64,000 bases of DNA from Kentomonas sorsogonicus (lineage: Eukaryota > Euglenozoa > Kinetoplastea > Trypanosomatida > Trypanosomatidae). Numbering within the stretch: position 1 is the stretch's first letter; each line of letters opens with the position of its first letter. The notes beneath the pieces are model-generated. The model had not been told where the DNA came from and did no database searches. It worked only from the letters and a program-made list of their open reading frames with translations. The translations under genes were made by a program, and so were the position numbers. Shown piece after piece: positions 44,207 through 55,216 of the stretch. The stretch lies in contig JAQOSZ010000302.1 in assembly GCA_030347455.1 (NCBI GenBank), positions 895,518-959,517 of the forward strand, given 5' to 3'.

Positions 44207-45712
44207 CTACTGTGCGAGGAATATTTCGTTATTCATGGAGATGCCCACGGCGGCAGCGCCGTCGCCGTTGCAGCACGTCACCCACCCGCCGCTCCAGTTG
44301 GTGTCGCACGTCACCGTTGCGTTGAGGCGCGTGCGAAAGGTCCCCGAGTGGGTGACAGGCGCGCCGCCGGCCTCCTCCGCGCCGCCCTGCCTCTTCTGCT
44401 GCTGCTGCGCGATGGGGCCGGCGGCGGCGGGGCGGTCGGAGCCGCGCGCGACGAAGGGGATGATGCGCACCTCGGCGTCGATGCCCGCGCACACGCAGGC
44501 GCGCCCGCCGGCGATGGCGCTGACGGCGGCGACGTCGTACTTGAGCACGTTGGAGGAGGTCGCGAGGCGCGTGAACTTGCGCGTGTCGAAGACGCCGACG
44601 GCGCGGTCGACGCTGAGCACGACCTCGTGCGGTCTGTAGCCGCCGCACGCGTCGCGCACGAGGCCGGCGGGGCTGGTGAAGCGCTGCGGCACGAGCGGCG
44701 GGCCGCCGCCCCCGGCCGCCTGCTTCGGCTGCTGCTGCTGCTGGTCGCCCTCGCGCTCGCCGGCGTCGCCGTCCGCCTCCGTGTTCACGCTGGGGTCCTG
44801 CGTGGCGGCGGCGGCGCCGAGGCGCGCGTCGCGGAGGGTGGAGAAGCTGGCCCAGTCGACGGCGGTGCTGGCGCGCAGGTCGAAGATGGTCGCGAGGGGC
44901 CCTTCCGCCACCAGCACCGTGTGGGGGGAGCACACGTGTAGGCCGGACGGCGCGTGCGTCGTCGCGAAGGCGCGCGTCACCGCCCCCGTCGCCGCGTCCA
45001 GCAGCCGCACGTCGCTGTATCCTCCGCGCGCGCACACCAGCGCGTCGCCGCCGGGCAGCGCGCGCAGGCCCACCCACCCCTCCAGCCCGCGCGCCTGGCT
45101 CAGCAGCACGCCCAGTGCGCCGACGCAAGGGGCACCGCCGGCGACCGACGCGGCGGAGGCGGCAGGGGTGAGGAGGCTCCAGGACCCCAGCGGCTCCGCC
45201 AGCTCGCGACTGCGGGAGCGCTTGCGGCCCACCGGCGCCCGCGCCGCCTCCGACTCGCCGCCGCCGAGGGTGAGGCGGTACACGGCGCCGCGCGTGTCGC
45301 TAGCGTAGCAGACGCCGGCTGCGCCGCCCCCCGCCGCCGCCGCCCACGCGGGGGCCGCCTCCAGCGCCGCTACCCGCAGACCGCTCGGGATGTCGTCGGA
45401 GACGACAGCGCCGCCGGAAGGGCCGCTGGGAGAGAGCAGGCACAGCCGCTTGCCGCGCGCCGCGTCGACTGTAAGCAGTTGCGCCAGACCCAACTCACCG
45501 CGGGCGTCGGCCTCGTCCTTTTCTCTCTCCGCCTCCCCTGCCTGCGGCTGCTGGGCTACCTCGCCCAGGCGGGCCTGCCGCGCAAACACCGCGCCGCCGC
45601 CGCGCTCGCCGGACCACGCGATGTGCGGGCGGCAGGCGCCGGGGAGCTGTGCGCGGCGGGGGCTCTGGGCGTACGGCAGCACGTCCCTGACGCTACTGAA
45701 GTAGTACTCCAT
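44207..45712 (-). CDS. WD40-like repeat protein
   Basis: 501 residues from ATG 45712 (MEYYFSSVRDVLPYAQSPRR) to TAG at 44207. Several four-strand repeat units are visible though degenerate: GVCYASDTRGAVYRLTLGGG, LVCARGGYSDVRLLDAATGA, TVLVAEGPLATIFDLRAST, EVVLSVDRAVGVFDTRKFTR and ACVCAGIDAEVRIIPFVARG. The last stretch (TCDTNWSGGWVTCCNGDGAA) ends in an apparent final blade (AVGISMNNEIFLAQ). A Gln run and Ala/Gly linkers interrupt it. A single beta-propeller scaffold is likely, but I cannot assign a named family; assembly factors with degenerate WD repeats look similar. Frame intact, unlike the long WD40 gene upstream. Confidence 0.8.
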   Translation of the reverse strand: MEYYFSSVRDVLPYAQSPRRAQLPGACRPHIAWSGERGGGAVFARQARLGEVAQQPQAGEAEREKDEADARGELGLAQLLTVDAARGKRLCLLSPSGPSGGAVVSDDIPSGLRVAALEAAPAWAAAAGGGAAGVCYASDTRGAVYRLTLGGGESEAARAPVGRKRSRSRELAEPLGSWSLLTPAASAASVAGGAPCVGALGVLLSQARGLEGWVGLRALPGGDALVCARGGYSDVRLLDAATGAVTRAFATTHAPSGLHVCSPHTVLVAEGPLATIFDLRASTAVDWASFSTLRDARLGAAAATQDPSVNTEADGDAGEREGDQQQQQPKQAAGGGGPPLVPQRFTSPAGLVRDACGGYRPHEVVLSVDRAVGVFDTRKFTRLATSSNVLKYDVAAVSAIAGGRACVCAGIDAEVRIIPFVARGSDRPAAAGPIAQQQQKRQGGAEEAGGAPVTHSGTFRTRLNATVTCDTNWSGGWVTCCNGDGAAAVGISMNNEIFLAQ

Positions 45713-46852
45713 TGCGCGTGCCGAGAGGGTGCTGTGCCTTCTCTCGATACTTTCGGGGAAGTACACCAGTACTCTCCCTTCCTTCCTTTCTTTGTTGTTG
45801 TTTGTTTGTTTGCCTGTTTGTTTCTGTGTTCGCGGTCAATACTGAAAAGGGTCAATGCAACGGAAAGAAGCGCAGTGGGGAGAGAAAGATTATGGGAGAG
45901 AGGGAGGCATATCCGTGGTATGAGGCAGCAAGCAAGTCTTGCGGCACAGCCACCAGAGGATGCGAGAATACAGAAAACACCGTCGACACGCAATGCTGTT
46001 GATAGAGCATAGCGAAACACCTCCTAAACTAATACATGCGTCTCATTTCTCAGTAAAGGTTTTTTAAACTTTAATTTTGATGGGTCATTCATCGATTAGC
46101 AAGAGAGAACATTTGAAGGAAGATGTGCAAATGTGGGGAAAGAAAGGTAGGAGGAGAGGGCTTAATAGAAAAAAAATAAAGGAATAGAACTACATCCGTG
46201 CCAATCAGCCACTTTTAGAAGGTAAAGTTGAAAGTGCACGTTGTTACACTGGGGATAACATGATGAGCAATCATTATATATGGAGAATAATAAGAAGAAG
46301 AAAAAAAGAAGGCATCACAGATAAAGAAAGAGAGGAGGATATGGACATACTATACACGAGGAAGAGAACACGGCGGTGAGGGGGGGGGGGTATTCATAAA
46401 AACTGAGATTCGTCACCACAAGAAGAAAGGCTGATTTTGCGGACGACAGTCAAGGAGCAAACAAGCGTTGTCAGAAACGAAAATAATAAAATAATGATAA
46501 TAAGTGCTGAAACGGACGTGTAGTCCTTTGTTTCTTTTTCACTTTTAAAGGGGGTTTTCTCTCCAAGAAAGAATATTTGTATTTCGCGGCCAAGACGTGA
46601 GAATGATGATGAAGAAGACCAGGTCAGGACGGGCACGCCTCACGACAGAGGCAAGAAAAAAGTCTCGCCCGGGGAGACGGAAGGGAAGAACGGGAAATAT
46701 ATATATATATAGTGATGAAGAAAAACGGCAGAGAAAGAAGAAAAACAAGACAACTCTCATTGCGCAGAGTGCCTGTTTCGACTCCTCGTCTGCTGGATTC
46801 CTCTTCTCGTCGCCTGCAGTCTCCGTAGTCCCTTCTCCCCCCTCGCCTCTGA
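45713..46852. other. Intergenic region
   Basis: 1.1 kb, mainly purine-rich on the plus strand, with TTTG repeats (about 45791-45830), a G run (46381-46390) and a short AT repeat (about 46697-46711). Small frames are low-complexity. No gene supported. Confidence 0.55.
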
Positions 46853-47584
46853 TCACGCCTCACGCCGGGCGCTGTCGGCGGCGAGCGCGCGCTTGCGGGC
46901 CTCGAGCCACTCAATCATGAAGGCGACGGGGTCGCGGGGGCGCTCGCGCAGGAGGTCGCGGCTCAGGCCGTCCAGCACGGCGCCGGCGCCCAGCGCGCGC
47001 AGGTACGCGCCCACGTCCTCGGGGGCCGCCGCCTCAGGGGGCGCCGCCGACGCGGAGGCCATTGTCGGTGAATCCGGCCGCGGCGCGGCGGCGGCGGGGC
47101 TGGCGGAGGCGGAGGCAGATGCGGGTCGCCCTGCCGGCGAGGGCTCCGGCGCCGCTTCTGACGCCTGCGAGTGCTGCGGTGCGTGCGAGGGGGAGGGGGG
47201 CACGAGGGCGGGCAGGTGCACCGGCTGCGGGGGGGCGGGGGCGGGGGTGGTGGGGGAGGCACCCGCGCCGCCGCCGCCGTTGCTGCCGCTGCGCCCCTGT
47301 GGCCTCAGCGGGGGAAGCGTCACCGTCTTGGCGCCGCTGCCGCCGCCGCTGCTGCTGGCGCTGCTGCTAGCTCCGCCGGCCGCCGCCTGTGACGGGTCGT
47401 ATACGCGGAGGGGCGGCGACGCCTTGCGGCCGTTGGGGGTGACGGAGGGACCGCCGCCGCCGCCGCCGCTGCTACTGCTGGAGGGCCCCGCGGTGGGTGC
47501 GGGGGCGGACTTACCGGCAAGGGGGCTGCCGGGCGGCTGCGGTTTTTCCTTGCTGCTCACGGAGGAGGTGTCGATGTATGACAT
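46853..47584 (-). CDS. Low-complexity protein with C-terminal RIIa/Dpy-30-like motif
   Basis: 243 residues from ATG 47584 (MSYIDTSSVSSKEKPQPPGS). The first 190 residues are Ser, Pro, Gly and Ala runs with no visible fold. The last 50 look ordered: VGAYLRALGAGAVLDGLSRD is followed by LLRERPRDPVAFMIEWLEAR and a basic end. The L-x-x-L-x-R-D-L-L-x-x-R-P-x-D-P-x-x-F pattern recalls the helix pair of the RIIa/Dpy-30 dimerisation domain, used by many flagellar and kinase-anchoring proteins to bind amphipathic helices. Here it is isolated at the C-terminus, so a docking protein is a reasonable guess. A 14-bp palindrome lies about 53 nt upstream of the ATG. Confidence 0.72.
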   Translation of the reverse strand: MSYIDTSSVSSKEKPQPPGSPLAGKSAPAPTAGPSSSSSGGGGGGPSVTPNGRKASPPLRVYDPSQAAAGGASSSASSSGGGSGAKTVTLPPLRPQGRSGSNGGGGAGASPTTPAPAPPQPVHLPALVPPSPSHAPQHSQASEAAPEPSPAGRPASASASASPAAAAPRPDSPTMASASAAPPEAAAPEDVGAYLRALGAGAVLDGLSRDLLRERPRDPVAFMIEWLEARKRALAADSARREA

Positions 47585-49091
47585 GAGAGAAAACAAGGAG
47601 TGATAAAAGAAAATGGTGCGTGCCGGGGAGGGGTCTGCGATCGCGATCGCGAGAGAGAGAGAGGAGGCAGAGGGTGCGGCTCCTGTGTGAGTGTGTGCTG
47701 CAGTGATCTAGCTAATCCACGCACAGACACCGGAAAATGAAAGAAAAAGTGGGTACTTCCTGAAGAGATTGAACAGCCTGAAAAGAAGAAACTAGAAAGA
47801 AAAAAATCAAAGTGGAAATGATCACTTACGACAATAGAACGTTTGAAAATTAGAGATAAAAGAAGAGAAATAGTGTATTGTTGTTGAAAGAGGAGAAGGC
47901 AAGACTTTGCGTGTGAAAGAGGGCAACAGAAAAATGGTGAGGGAAACAGATGGAGAAACGAAGCAAGTAAAAGTAGCAGAAGCAGAAGAGAGAGAGAAAA
48001 AAAAAAGAGAGACAAAGAAATTAGTTTTCTTTGAAGAAATAATCAAAAGTGTTGAGCTAAATTATCTAGCGAACGGACGCAATGTATATTTATTCCTAGT
48101 TGTGGTGCGGAGGTGGTGGAGGGAGATTAAATGACGACGCGGGTGGAAAGATCAAAAAAAAAAAAAAAAAAGGACACATGTGCAGAAGAGTGTCGAGACG
48201 CGCCGAGTAAACATCAAACGAACGGTTCCAAGAATAGCAAAAAAGATACTGACAGCATGATTTCAAGAAGCGTGTTCAAGTAAAAAGTGGCAAAAGCAGG
48301 TGAGTCTTAGTACAAGGTAGTTACACCAAGCAGCAATTTGAATACTAATAATAACAAACACTCTCTTGCAACCAGCAAACAACGCATGTCGAGAGAGACA
48401 TTCAACTGGATTCCTTTACTCATTTTCACTGTTATTGTTTGGTAATTGCTTCATTACGGAATAAAGACCTGGTAAAAGAAAGAAGACGCATGTGTGCAGA
48501 TAAATATGAGAAACGAGAAAGAGAAGTAACAATGAAAAATGTATCGCAGTTTTCTTGGGAGCGCAGCAAGAGCAGTACGTATATATATGTGCACTGGGGA
48601 AAAAGGGTCAAATGCTTATGATAAAGTCACTTTTCTCAGTCGTCACCGACAAAAAATCGTGAAGATTCACGTTGAAAATAAATGAGGAAAAACTGAAAGG
48701 GGGTAGACGACTGTCGTAGGCTACTTGGGCAGAATGAGTAGAGGTAGGATCAACAGAAAATCTGTGGAGGTTTACCTACGCTCCTCAATCAGTCACCTAC
48801 TGCACTGCCTTCCTCACACAAGTTTTCCACTGTGTTAGTTGCATTACTGCTGTATCTATGCAATGTTCTATGAGATTCACCCCAGGGCCGTCGCGTTGAA
48901 ACGTGAGGAAAGGGAGAACATGCCGAATCCACCATTTCTGGATGATGGGCTTAACAATATAATAACAATTGTAATAAATAAAAAAGAAAACTCAGGTAAA
49001 AAAAAAAAAAGGAAAACAAACAATCTACAGAAAAAAAAAAAAACAAGGAGAAGCAATGAGAATGTGTATGAGAGAGACGCGTGTGCGCCCC
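47585..49091. other. 1.5 kb gene-free region
   Basis: A/G-rich on the plus strand with A runs (one of about 18 near 48153-48170). The stretch 48600-48890 is more complex, but no tRNA, rRNA or protein feature was recognised. Contains the leader of the RIIa-like gene and the 3' flank of the thioredoxin-fold gene. Confidence 0.5.
47637..47650. repeat. 14-bp palindrome GCGATCGCGATCGC
   Basis: A perfect inverted repeat with no spacer, in the leader of the RIIa-like gene. Possibly chance in a GC-rich patch; no known site assigned. Confidence 0.6.
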
Positions 49092-50728
49092 TCAAAAGTC
49101 CTCGTCGAAGCTGAGGGTGGTGCACTGCTTCTCGAGAAACATGCGGATGGTGGTGCGGTTGGAGTTCTGCAGGCGCCCGAGCTCGGCGTCGCGCAGGCAG
49201 CGCTCGAGGGCGGCGGCGGTGCCCGGCCCCGGCGGCGCCTCCAGCAGCGCGCGGTGCCGCTGCAGCGCCTCGCAGTCGAGCACGACAAAGGTCGGGATGA
49301 GCGTGACGCGGAAGAGGTCGTATATCGGCCGGCCCGTGTCGACGTCGCCCTTTAGCGTGATGCCGATGGCCGGCGGGAGGTCCTCGGCGAGCATCGCCGG
49401 CAGCTCCGCCACCACCCGCATGCACGGCGGGCACCACGACGCGCCGATGTAGAGCAGCGCCTTGTGCCCGGCGGGCGAGCCGGCGGCTGCGGCCGCGTCG
49501 CAGAGCGTGCGCAGCAGGTGCCGCGCGGTGTAGGTGGGGACGCAGAGCGAGAGCGAGTGCACCGCCGTGACGTCGTGCACCTGCTTCACCACCAGCGGCC
49601 CCCCGCCGCGCGCCATGCTCTCCGAGAAGGGCGGCAGCTGCGACGGCGGCGGCGGCCCCTGCGACGGCGCGGCGGGCGGCAGCGGGGGGTACTCGGCGGC
49701 CGGCGCCCCCGCCGCGCGCCACACCACCATCGCCGGCAGCAGCAGCGGCTCCTTGGGGGCGGCCGCCGCGGCGGTGCCCTCCGGCGCGTCCGGCGACTCC
49801 GGCGGCGCGAGCGGGTTCAGGATCGCGTCCACGCGCAAAATTTCGCCGACGCGCCCGAGCACCTCCTCCGCGCCGCGCTGCAGCAGGCCCGACAGCGACG
49901 TGCGCGGCTGCCCGCGCGCCGACCGCGGGGCGTCGGGGGCGGCCGTGAGGGGCGGCGGCGTCGGCAGGGGGGCCGGCGCGCCGAAGAGCGAGAGCTCGCC
50001 CTCCTCCTCCTCGTCGTCCTCGCCCGCCTGCGCGCCGTCCGGGGCGTCGGGGGAGCGCTGGCCGGCCGCCGCCGCCGCGCCGCCGTCGTCTGTCGCGTGG
50101 GCGTCGGCGACGTCGTACTCGTGCGGCGGCAGGGCGGCGAGGTCGAGGGTGAAGACGCGGGCGCGCGAGAGGGCCTCCGTGTGCGCCGTCACCAGCGCCC
50201 GCCGCGCCTCCTCCCCGCGGTGCAGCAGCACAATGAACGTCTCCCCGGGGGCGACCGCCAGAGGGTCCGCGGGACCGGCGGCAGCGGAGGGTGCGGCAGG
50301 CGCGTTGGCGCTGGCGACGAGCGCGCGCAGCTGCGCGATGGCGTGGAGGGTGGTGACCGCGCCGCGCGTGGTGGGCCGCGGGGGGCCGCGCGCCGCGACA
50401 GCACCCGCACCGCCGTCGAGTTCACTGTCATGTCCGGCAGCGCGGCGGCAGCAGCGGCGGCGTCCTTGCCGGGGGCCTCCGGGGCGGCGGGGGCGCGCGG
50501 CTCGTGCATCAGCGCGCACTCGTCGCCGTCGCTGGCGGGGTCGCGCGCCTCGGAGGGGCCGTTGTTCTGCGACGAGGCGGTGCGCGAGTCGGGGGCCGCG
50601 CCGCCGCCAACCGACTTGGCAGGCGCGGCCGCGAGCGCGTCGGGGGAGGCGGACCGCGGGAAGCTCTCGGAGCGGTGCCGCTTCAGCGGACTCCCCATCT
50701 CCGCAAGGCCGGTAGTGAAGAGAGACAT
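49092..50728 (-). CDS. Thioredoxin-fold (tryparedoxin-like) protein with long N-terminal extension and one frame change
   Basis: Starts at ATG 50728 (MSLFTTGLAEMGSPLKRHRS). Near 50385, in a C run of six, one base seems to be missing; the frame one step back carries on to TGA at 49092, about 545 codons. The N-terminal 350 residues are mostly Ala/Pro/Gly/Ser linker with patches such as ETFIVLLHRGEEARRALVTA. The last 170 residues form a thioredoxin fold: LLYIGASWCPPCMRVVAELP holds a WCPPC active site (about residues 431-435), and VTLIPTFVVLDCEALQRH supplies the cis-Pro region. Tryparedoxins of trypanosomatids also use WCPPC. The long extension and odd C-terminus make this a nucleoredoxin/tryparedoxin-like protein rather than the enzyme of hydroperoxide detoxification. 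Confidence 0.78.
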
Positions 50729-53700
50729 GTGCTTTTTGTATTTTTTTCCGCCTGTACTTCAACGTGTTTTCTTGATCTCGATTAAAGAAAAGAGGAAACA
50801 AATGAAAGCGTTAGCGGAAAGGAATCTATGAAAGTCGTGAAAGCTAAAAAAGAAAAACAAAAAAAAAACAACACGCAGTAGTAATACGAGTGGGAGTGAA
50901 AAGAATCTAAGAAGGAGTTTCAAGAGAGCGTGCTAAAGCTAAAAAAGAACAGATTTTTTTTTCCACGCTCAAATGATCAGCGATTCTAGCTTCTGTGCTG
51001 TGTAAAACAATCTGCGTAGCAACCGTTCGAAGCACAAGACTAACTAACTAACTGAGTCAGTGCGAAAGGGGAAACAAAGAGAGGGGGAGAATGAGGTTAG
51101 GATAGTATGTTGCTGTTCTCTGTTAAGACACAATCACATCATGTAGTTAATTGTTACGTGTCTGGAGGTGGGAAGACACACTACCGATGATGTCTTGGCA
51201 ATATTCTCTGCCAACAGAACTCATGCAAGCGAAGTTAGGATACTTACGTCCGGTGCGCGAACAGTGAAGCGTGCCAATATAAAAAAAAAATGTACAACAT
51301 CACAGAAACACACAGTCAGGCCTTAACCGACTACTGGAAGTATTTGCATTCTTCCCTATACACTTCAAACATATTTTTTTATTTGTTTTCCTAGATAATA
51401 CAAACAAGGGTGTGTTACAGAGCAACAAAAAAAAAAGTATTTTCTTTTTACCTTTCTCTTTTCTTTTTTTTTTCTTTGTGGTTGTGATTTATTGTCGTTA
51501 TTATTATGTTGTTACTATCATTATCGATACTTCCATCATTTTTTTTTCTTTTTCTTTGTTTCACGTAGAACTGTCTATAAACAAGAAACGAAAAAGGATC
51601 CCCTTTACAGTAACAAACTGAAACTGCCGTGTTGCGCAAAGACCGGTTGCCCTTTAAACATTTTCTTTTTCTTTTCTTTTTTTTTTGCGTTCTCGTTTTG
51701 CTTTCTGCTGTTTTCCTTTCTATCACTAGTTGTGAGTTCGCCTGCGCGTTTTGTTCTCCTCCCGCGTGTTATCAGCATCTCTCTGTCGTTAAATCGCTCC
51801 AACTCATATTCCCTTCTCTGTTTGTTTTTTTTCTCCTGTCCGAGAATCAGTCATTGCGATAAGAAGATAGAGCGACGGGGGGACAGTGAAAGGGAGAGGA
51901 TGAGAGAAACCCACGTACAACGTGAGAGAGAGAGAGAGAGAGAGATGATGCAATACGAGGGGGGACAGGGAAACGTAACCAGTGCAAGAGCGGAAAAAGT
52001 AGAAAAAAAACCAACGAGAAAGCAAAATGGCAACAGAGGAGACGGATATACAAGGGGATTTAAAAAAAAAAAAAAGAAATAATAGAGCAAGCACCAAAAA
52101 GAACTTTAAAAAGAAGGAATCGAGTGAAAGGTAAATAGGAAAATAAGGGAGAGGAAACTTATGGTGAGAAGACCCTTTTCTTGCGCGGATGATATTTTTA
52201 AAGAAGTAAGTGTGTGGTGTGTTCCACTACAATTTGTGTGTCTGCTTGCGTCTGCGAGCGTCGTTGTGCTGTTCTCCTTCTTCTTCTTCCCCCACCTCAG
52301 TGGAAGAATCGTTCCTTGGCGCGCGACGGAAGCCATGAATGCGAGAAGGACGCGAAATGGCGAGGGAAGGGGGGGAAAAAAAAAAGGAAGAATAGCTTCA
52401 AAAGCAAGAAAAAGTAGAAGACATACACAAAACGTGAAAAACCACACAAATCTCTCCAACTTCGCCTTTCCTCTTCACTGTATAGCTGCGTTTCCGACCA
52501 CGACCCCCCAATAAAGGTAGTGATTCTTTACTCACCATCTTTTGATGTTCAGTTTGCTTTCTTTTGTTGTGGTACAAAAAATATAGTGTGAGAAGCGGGA
52601 ATAAGAGGAGAGGGTCTCACTCGAGTAAAAAGAATGAGAAAGAAACTCTGAGTGCCCAACAAAGAAAAGGAAAGAGCATACAAGTTGCGGAGAGAGAGTG
52701 AGCGAGAGTGAGAGGGGCCGTGGAGGGAAGTGTAAAGAAACAGAAAGGCAAAGAAGGGAGTGGATGGGACGCAAGTACACCGGATCGACCTCGTAAAATA
52801 AAGAAGATAATAATAATAATAATAAGGTAATGAAGAAGGAGAAGAAGAGGAAAAAAAGAAAAAAAAGAAAAAGACGGAAAAGGCGGGGATGAAATGGAAA
52901 AGGGCAAAAATAAAATAAGAAGAGAGCATATGATAGAACGACAAAAATAAGAAGAAAAAGGGGAGTGAAAGGGAAATATGCAGAACATTTAAAATGATGG
53001 GTAAATAAATGATGGGACAGGAATTTTAAAACCTAACAGATAGGAAATTAAAGTAGGAAAAGGAAAAAAAAAACAATTGACTAAACAAAATAGTAGTCAT
53101 AAATCATGTTGAAGAAAGAGATGGAACATTTATTTGTAATAAAAATGCTATGCGAAAAATTAGTAACGCCAGAAAACAATTCAAAAATGAAACAGTGGAA
53201 AGAGCGAATAAAACAATCATGTAAAGATCTGATGCGTTGAAAAGTGCTACATAGTAATTTGTATGTATATGTATACGTAAGTGTTCCTCAAAACTTCCGT
53301 CGCGTCTTTATCCTCGCTTTCTTCTTCTCCTCCTTCTTTTTCTTAACTGGTTGGTGTTTCTCCATTTTGACCTCCAGAAGAAAACAAAAAGTGAGAAAAA
53401 AAAAGAGAGAATTCGAAAATGGTTGACTGTCGAGTGGTGCGATTAGTTTATACAGGAGGAAGATGTCAAAGGACAAGAAAAAAAAAGAGAGAGAAGGAAG
53501 AAGGAGGAAGCAACATATACGTTTGTGTTTCTTTATTATGAATGTTAGAACTATGAAAGTTTCAAATGTGTGTGCGTGTGTGCGTGTATGTATTCTTTTT
53601 TTTTTTCGTTTATTACTTTCATTTTTTTTTTTTTAAATTACGTCAGAGAGAAAGAGAGCAAGAGAGGAAAAATCATCATCGATCTAGGTCTTTATTATTT

Positions 53701-54001
53701 GTATGCAGTACTTCCAGTATCTTGATGTTGTGTTTCTTGAATTTTTGCTTGCGTACCTCTGCTTGTTCTGAATATTAACAATAAGTTTTGCGTATGCTGG
53801 GTAGTGTCTCTTTTTGCTAGCGTGTTTGTGTACTTGTGCGTGTGTGGGGGGTGGAAACGTCGTTCCGCCGTTGCTTCTCCTGCCACAGTATGCTGGGAAG
53901 GTTCACTAGGAGAGCCTCTTGAACAGCAGCGTGAACACCGCGCGGCCAGCCATGCGCTGGCCAAAACAAACGACGCGTGTGGGCGAGGCGAGGAGCGCGC
54001 G
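50729..54001. other. 3.3 kb gene-free region
   Basis: Low-complexity and AT-rich. The plus strand is purine-rich at 50820-50900, turns pyrimidine-rich at about 51430-51850, then purine-rich again to 53230, with smaller pyrimidine pockets at 53281-53385 and 53587-53640. Short GA, ATA (52805-52825) and GT (53567-53590) repeats occur. Open frames are only poly-Phe/Ser/Lys. It could be a break between transcription units or hold non-coding RNA genes I cannot recognise. Confidence 0.5.
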
Positions 54002-55216
54002 TTACGCGGCGTAGAGGTCCTTATCGATCTCGGCGGGGATGGGCTTGATCTCGGTCTCGAGCTCCTGCTCGATCTTGTAGACGTCGTAGCGGTCGTCGTA
54101 CGTGACGAAGTTGATGGCGAGGCCGAGGTGCCCGAAGCGCCCGGAGCGGCCGATGCGGTGGAGGTACGTCTCGGAGAACTTGGGGAAGTCGAAGTTGATG
54201 ACGACGTTGACGGCCTGAATGTCGATGCCGCGGGTGATGAGGTCCGAGCACACGAGGTTGCGGCAGTTGCCCTGCCGGAAGTCGTGGAAGACGCGGTTGC
54301 GGTGGTTCTGCTGCATGCGGGCGTGGATGTAGTAGCAGCTGTAGCCGAGCTGCGTGATCTTCTTGGCGAGCAGCTCGACGCGGTTGACGCTGTTGCAGAA
54401 GATGATCGACTGGTTGATCTGCAGCTTGTTGAAGAGCGTGTTGAGGCAGTGGATCTTCTGGCGCTCCTCGACAAAGGCGTAGTACTGGGTGACGCCCTTG
54501 AGGGTGAGCTCGTTCATCAGGTTGATCTCGTACGGCGAGCGCAGGTACTTCTCGGCGAAGCCCTTGACCGACACGGGGAAGGTGGCGGAGAAGAGCAGCG
54601 ACTGGTGGTTCTTGGGGAGGAAGCCGTAGATCTCCTCGATGATGCTCGTGAACTCAGGCGAGAGCAGCTTGTCGGCCTCGTCCAGCACAATGACGTGGCA
54701 GCGGTCGAGCTTCGCGATGTCCTTGCTCGCGAGGTCCAGCACGCGGCCGGGCGTCGCGACGAGGATGTGCACGGGGCTCTGCAGCCGCAGAATGTCGTCG
54801 CGCAGCAGCGTGCCGCCGGTCGTGATCATGACCTGCAGGTCCGGGATGTGCTTGCCGAGCTCCTTGGTCACCTGCGCCGTCTGCAGCGCGAGCTCGCGGG
54901 TGGGCACCATCAGCAGCGCCTGGATGTAGTTCTCGCGCGTGTCGACGCGCTCGAGCACCGGGATGATGAAGGAGGCCGTCTTGCCGGTGCCGTTCTTGGC
55001 GCGCGCCAGCACGTCCTTGCCCTGCAGCGCCACCGGGATCGCCTCCTCCTGCACGGGGGACGGGTGCTCGAAGCCCTTCTCGAAGATGCCCATCTGCAGC
55101 TCGCGGCGCAGGGAGTAGTCGTCGAAGTTGACGTTACGGCGCGACTGCACGTCCTCGGTCTTCTTGCGCGTGTCCACCTTGGGGGCGGTCAGTCCGGCCT
55201 TCCAGTCGTTGGACAT
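54002..55216 (-). CDS. DHH1: ATP-dependent RNA helicase DHH1 (DDX6 family)
   Basis: 404 residues from ATG 55216 ([20 protein letters not shown]). All DEAD-box motifs are present: Q motif with Gln56 ([12 protein letters not shown]), Walker A AKNGTGKT (73-80), PTREL (105-109), TTGGT, ATPGR, DEAD (179-182), SAT (210-212), then [34 protein letters not shown] and HRIGRSGR (353-360). Sequence and length match DHH1/DDX6, which represses translation and promotes decapping in P-bodies. In kinetoplastids, where gene control is mainly post-transcriptional, it affects stability of stage-regulated mRNAs. A possible acceptor (CCCCTGACAG) lies about 10 nt upstream of the start. Confidence 0.97.
   Translation of the reverse strand: MSNDWKAGLTAPKVDTRKKTEDVQSRRNVNFDDYSLRRELQMGIFEKGFEHPSPVQEEAIPVALQGKDVLARAKNGTGKTASFIIPVLERVDTRENYIQALLMVPTRELALQTAQVTKELGKHIPDLQVMITTGGTLLRDDILRLQSPVHILVATPGRVLDLASKDIAKLDRCHVIVLDEADKLLSPEFTSIIEEIYGFLPKNHQSLLFSATFPVSVKGFAEKYLRSPYEINLMNELTLKGVTQYYAFVEERQKIHCLNTLFNKLQINQSIIFCNSVNRVELLAKKITQLGYSCYYIHARMQQNHRNRVFHDFRQGNCRNLVCSDLITRGIDIQAVNVVINFDFPKFSETYLHRIGRSGRFGHLGLAINFVTYDDRYDVYKIEQELETEIKPIPAEIDKDLYAA

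Noticed and set aside
47585-49091. Retroelement or transposon remains in the long gaps
   Set aside because: No reverse transcriptase, transposase, terminal repeat or target duplication seen; sequence is only simple repeats and A/G-rich DNA.
50990-51070. tRNA-like box B (CGTTCGAAGC)
   Set aside because: No matching box A, cloverleaf or acceptor stem could be drawn around it.
51185-51270. C/D snoRNA-like GATGATG element
   Set aside because: Box C is imperfect and no paired box D or terminal stem was found.
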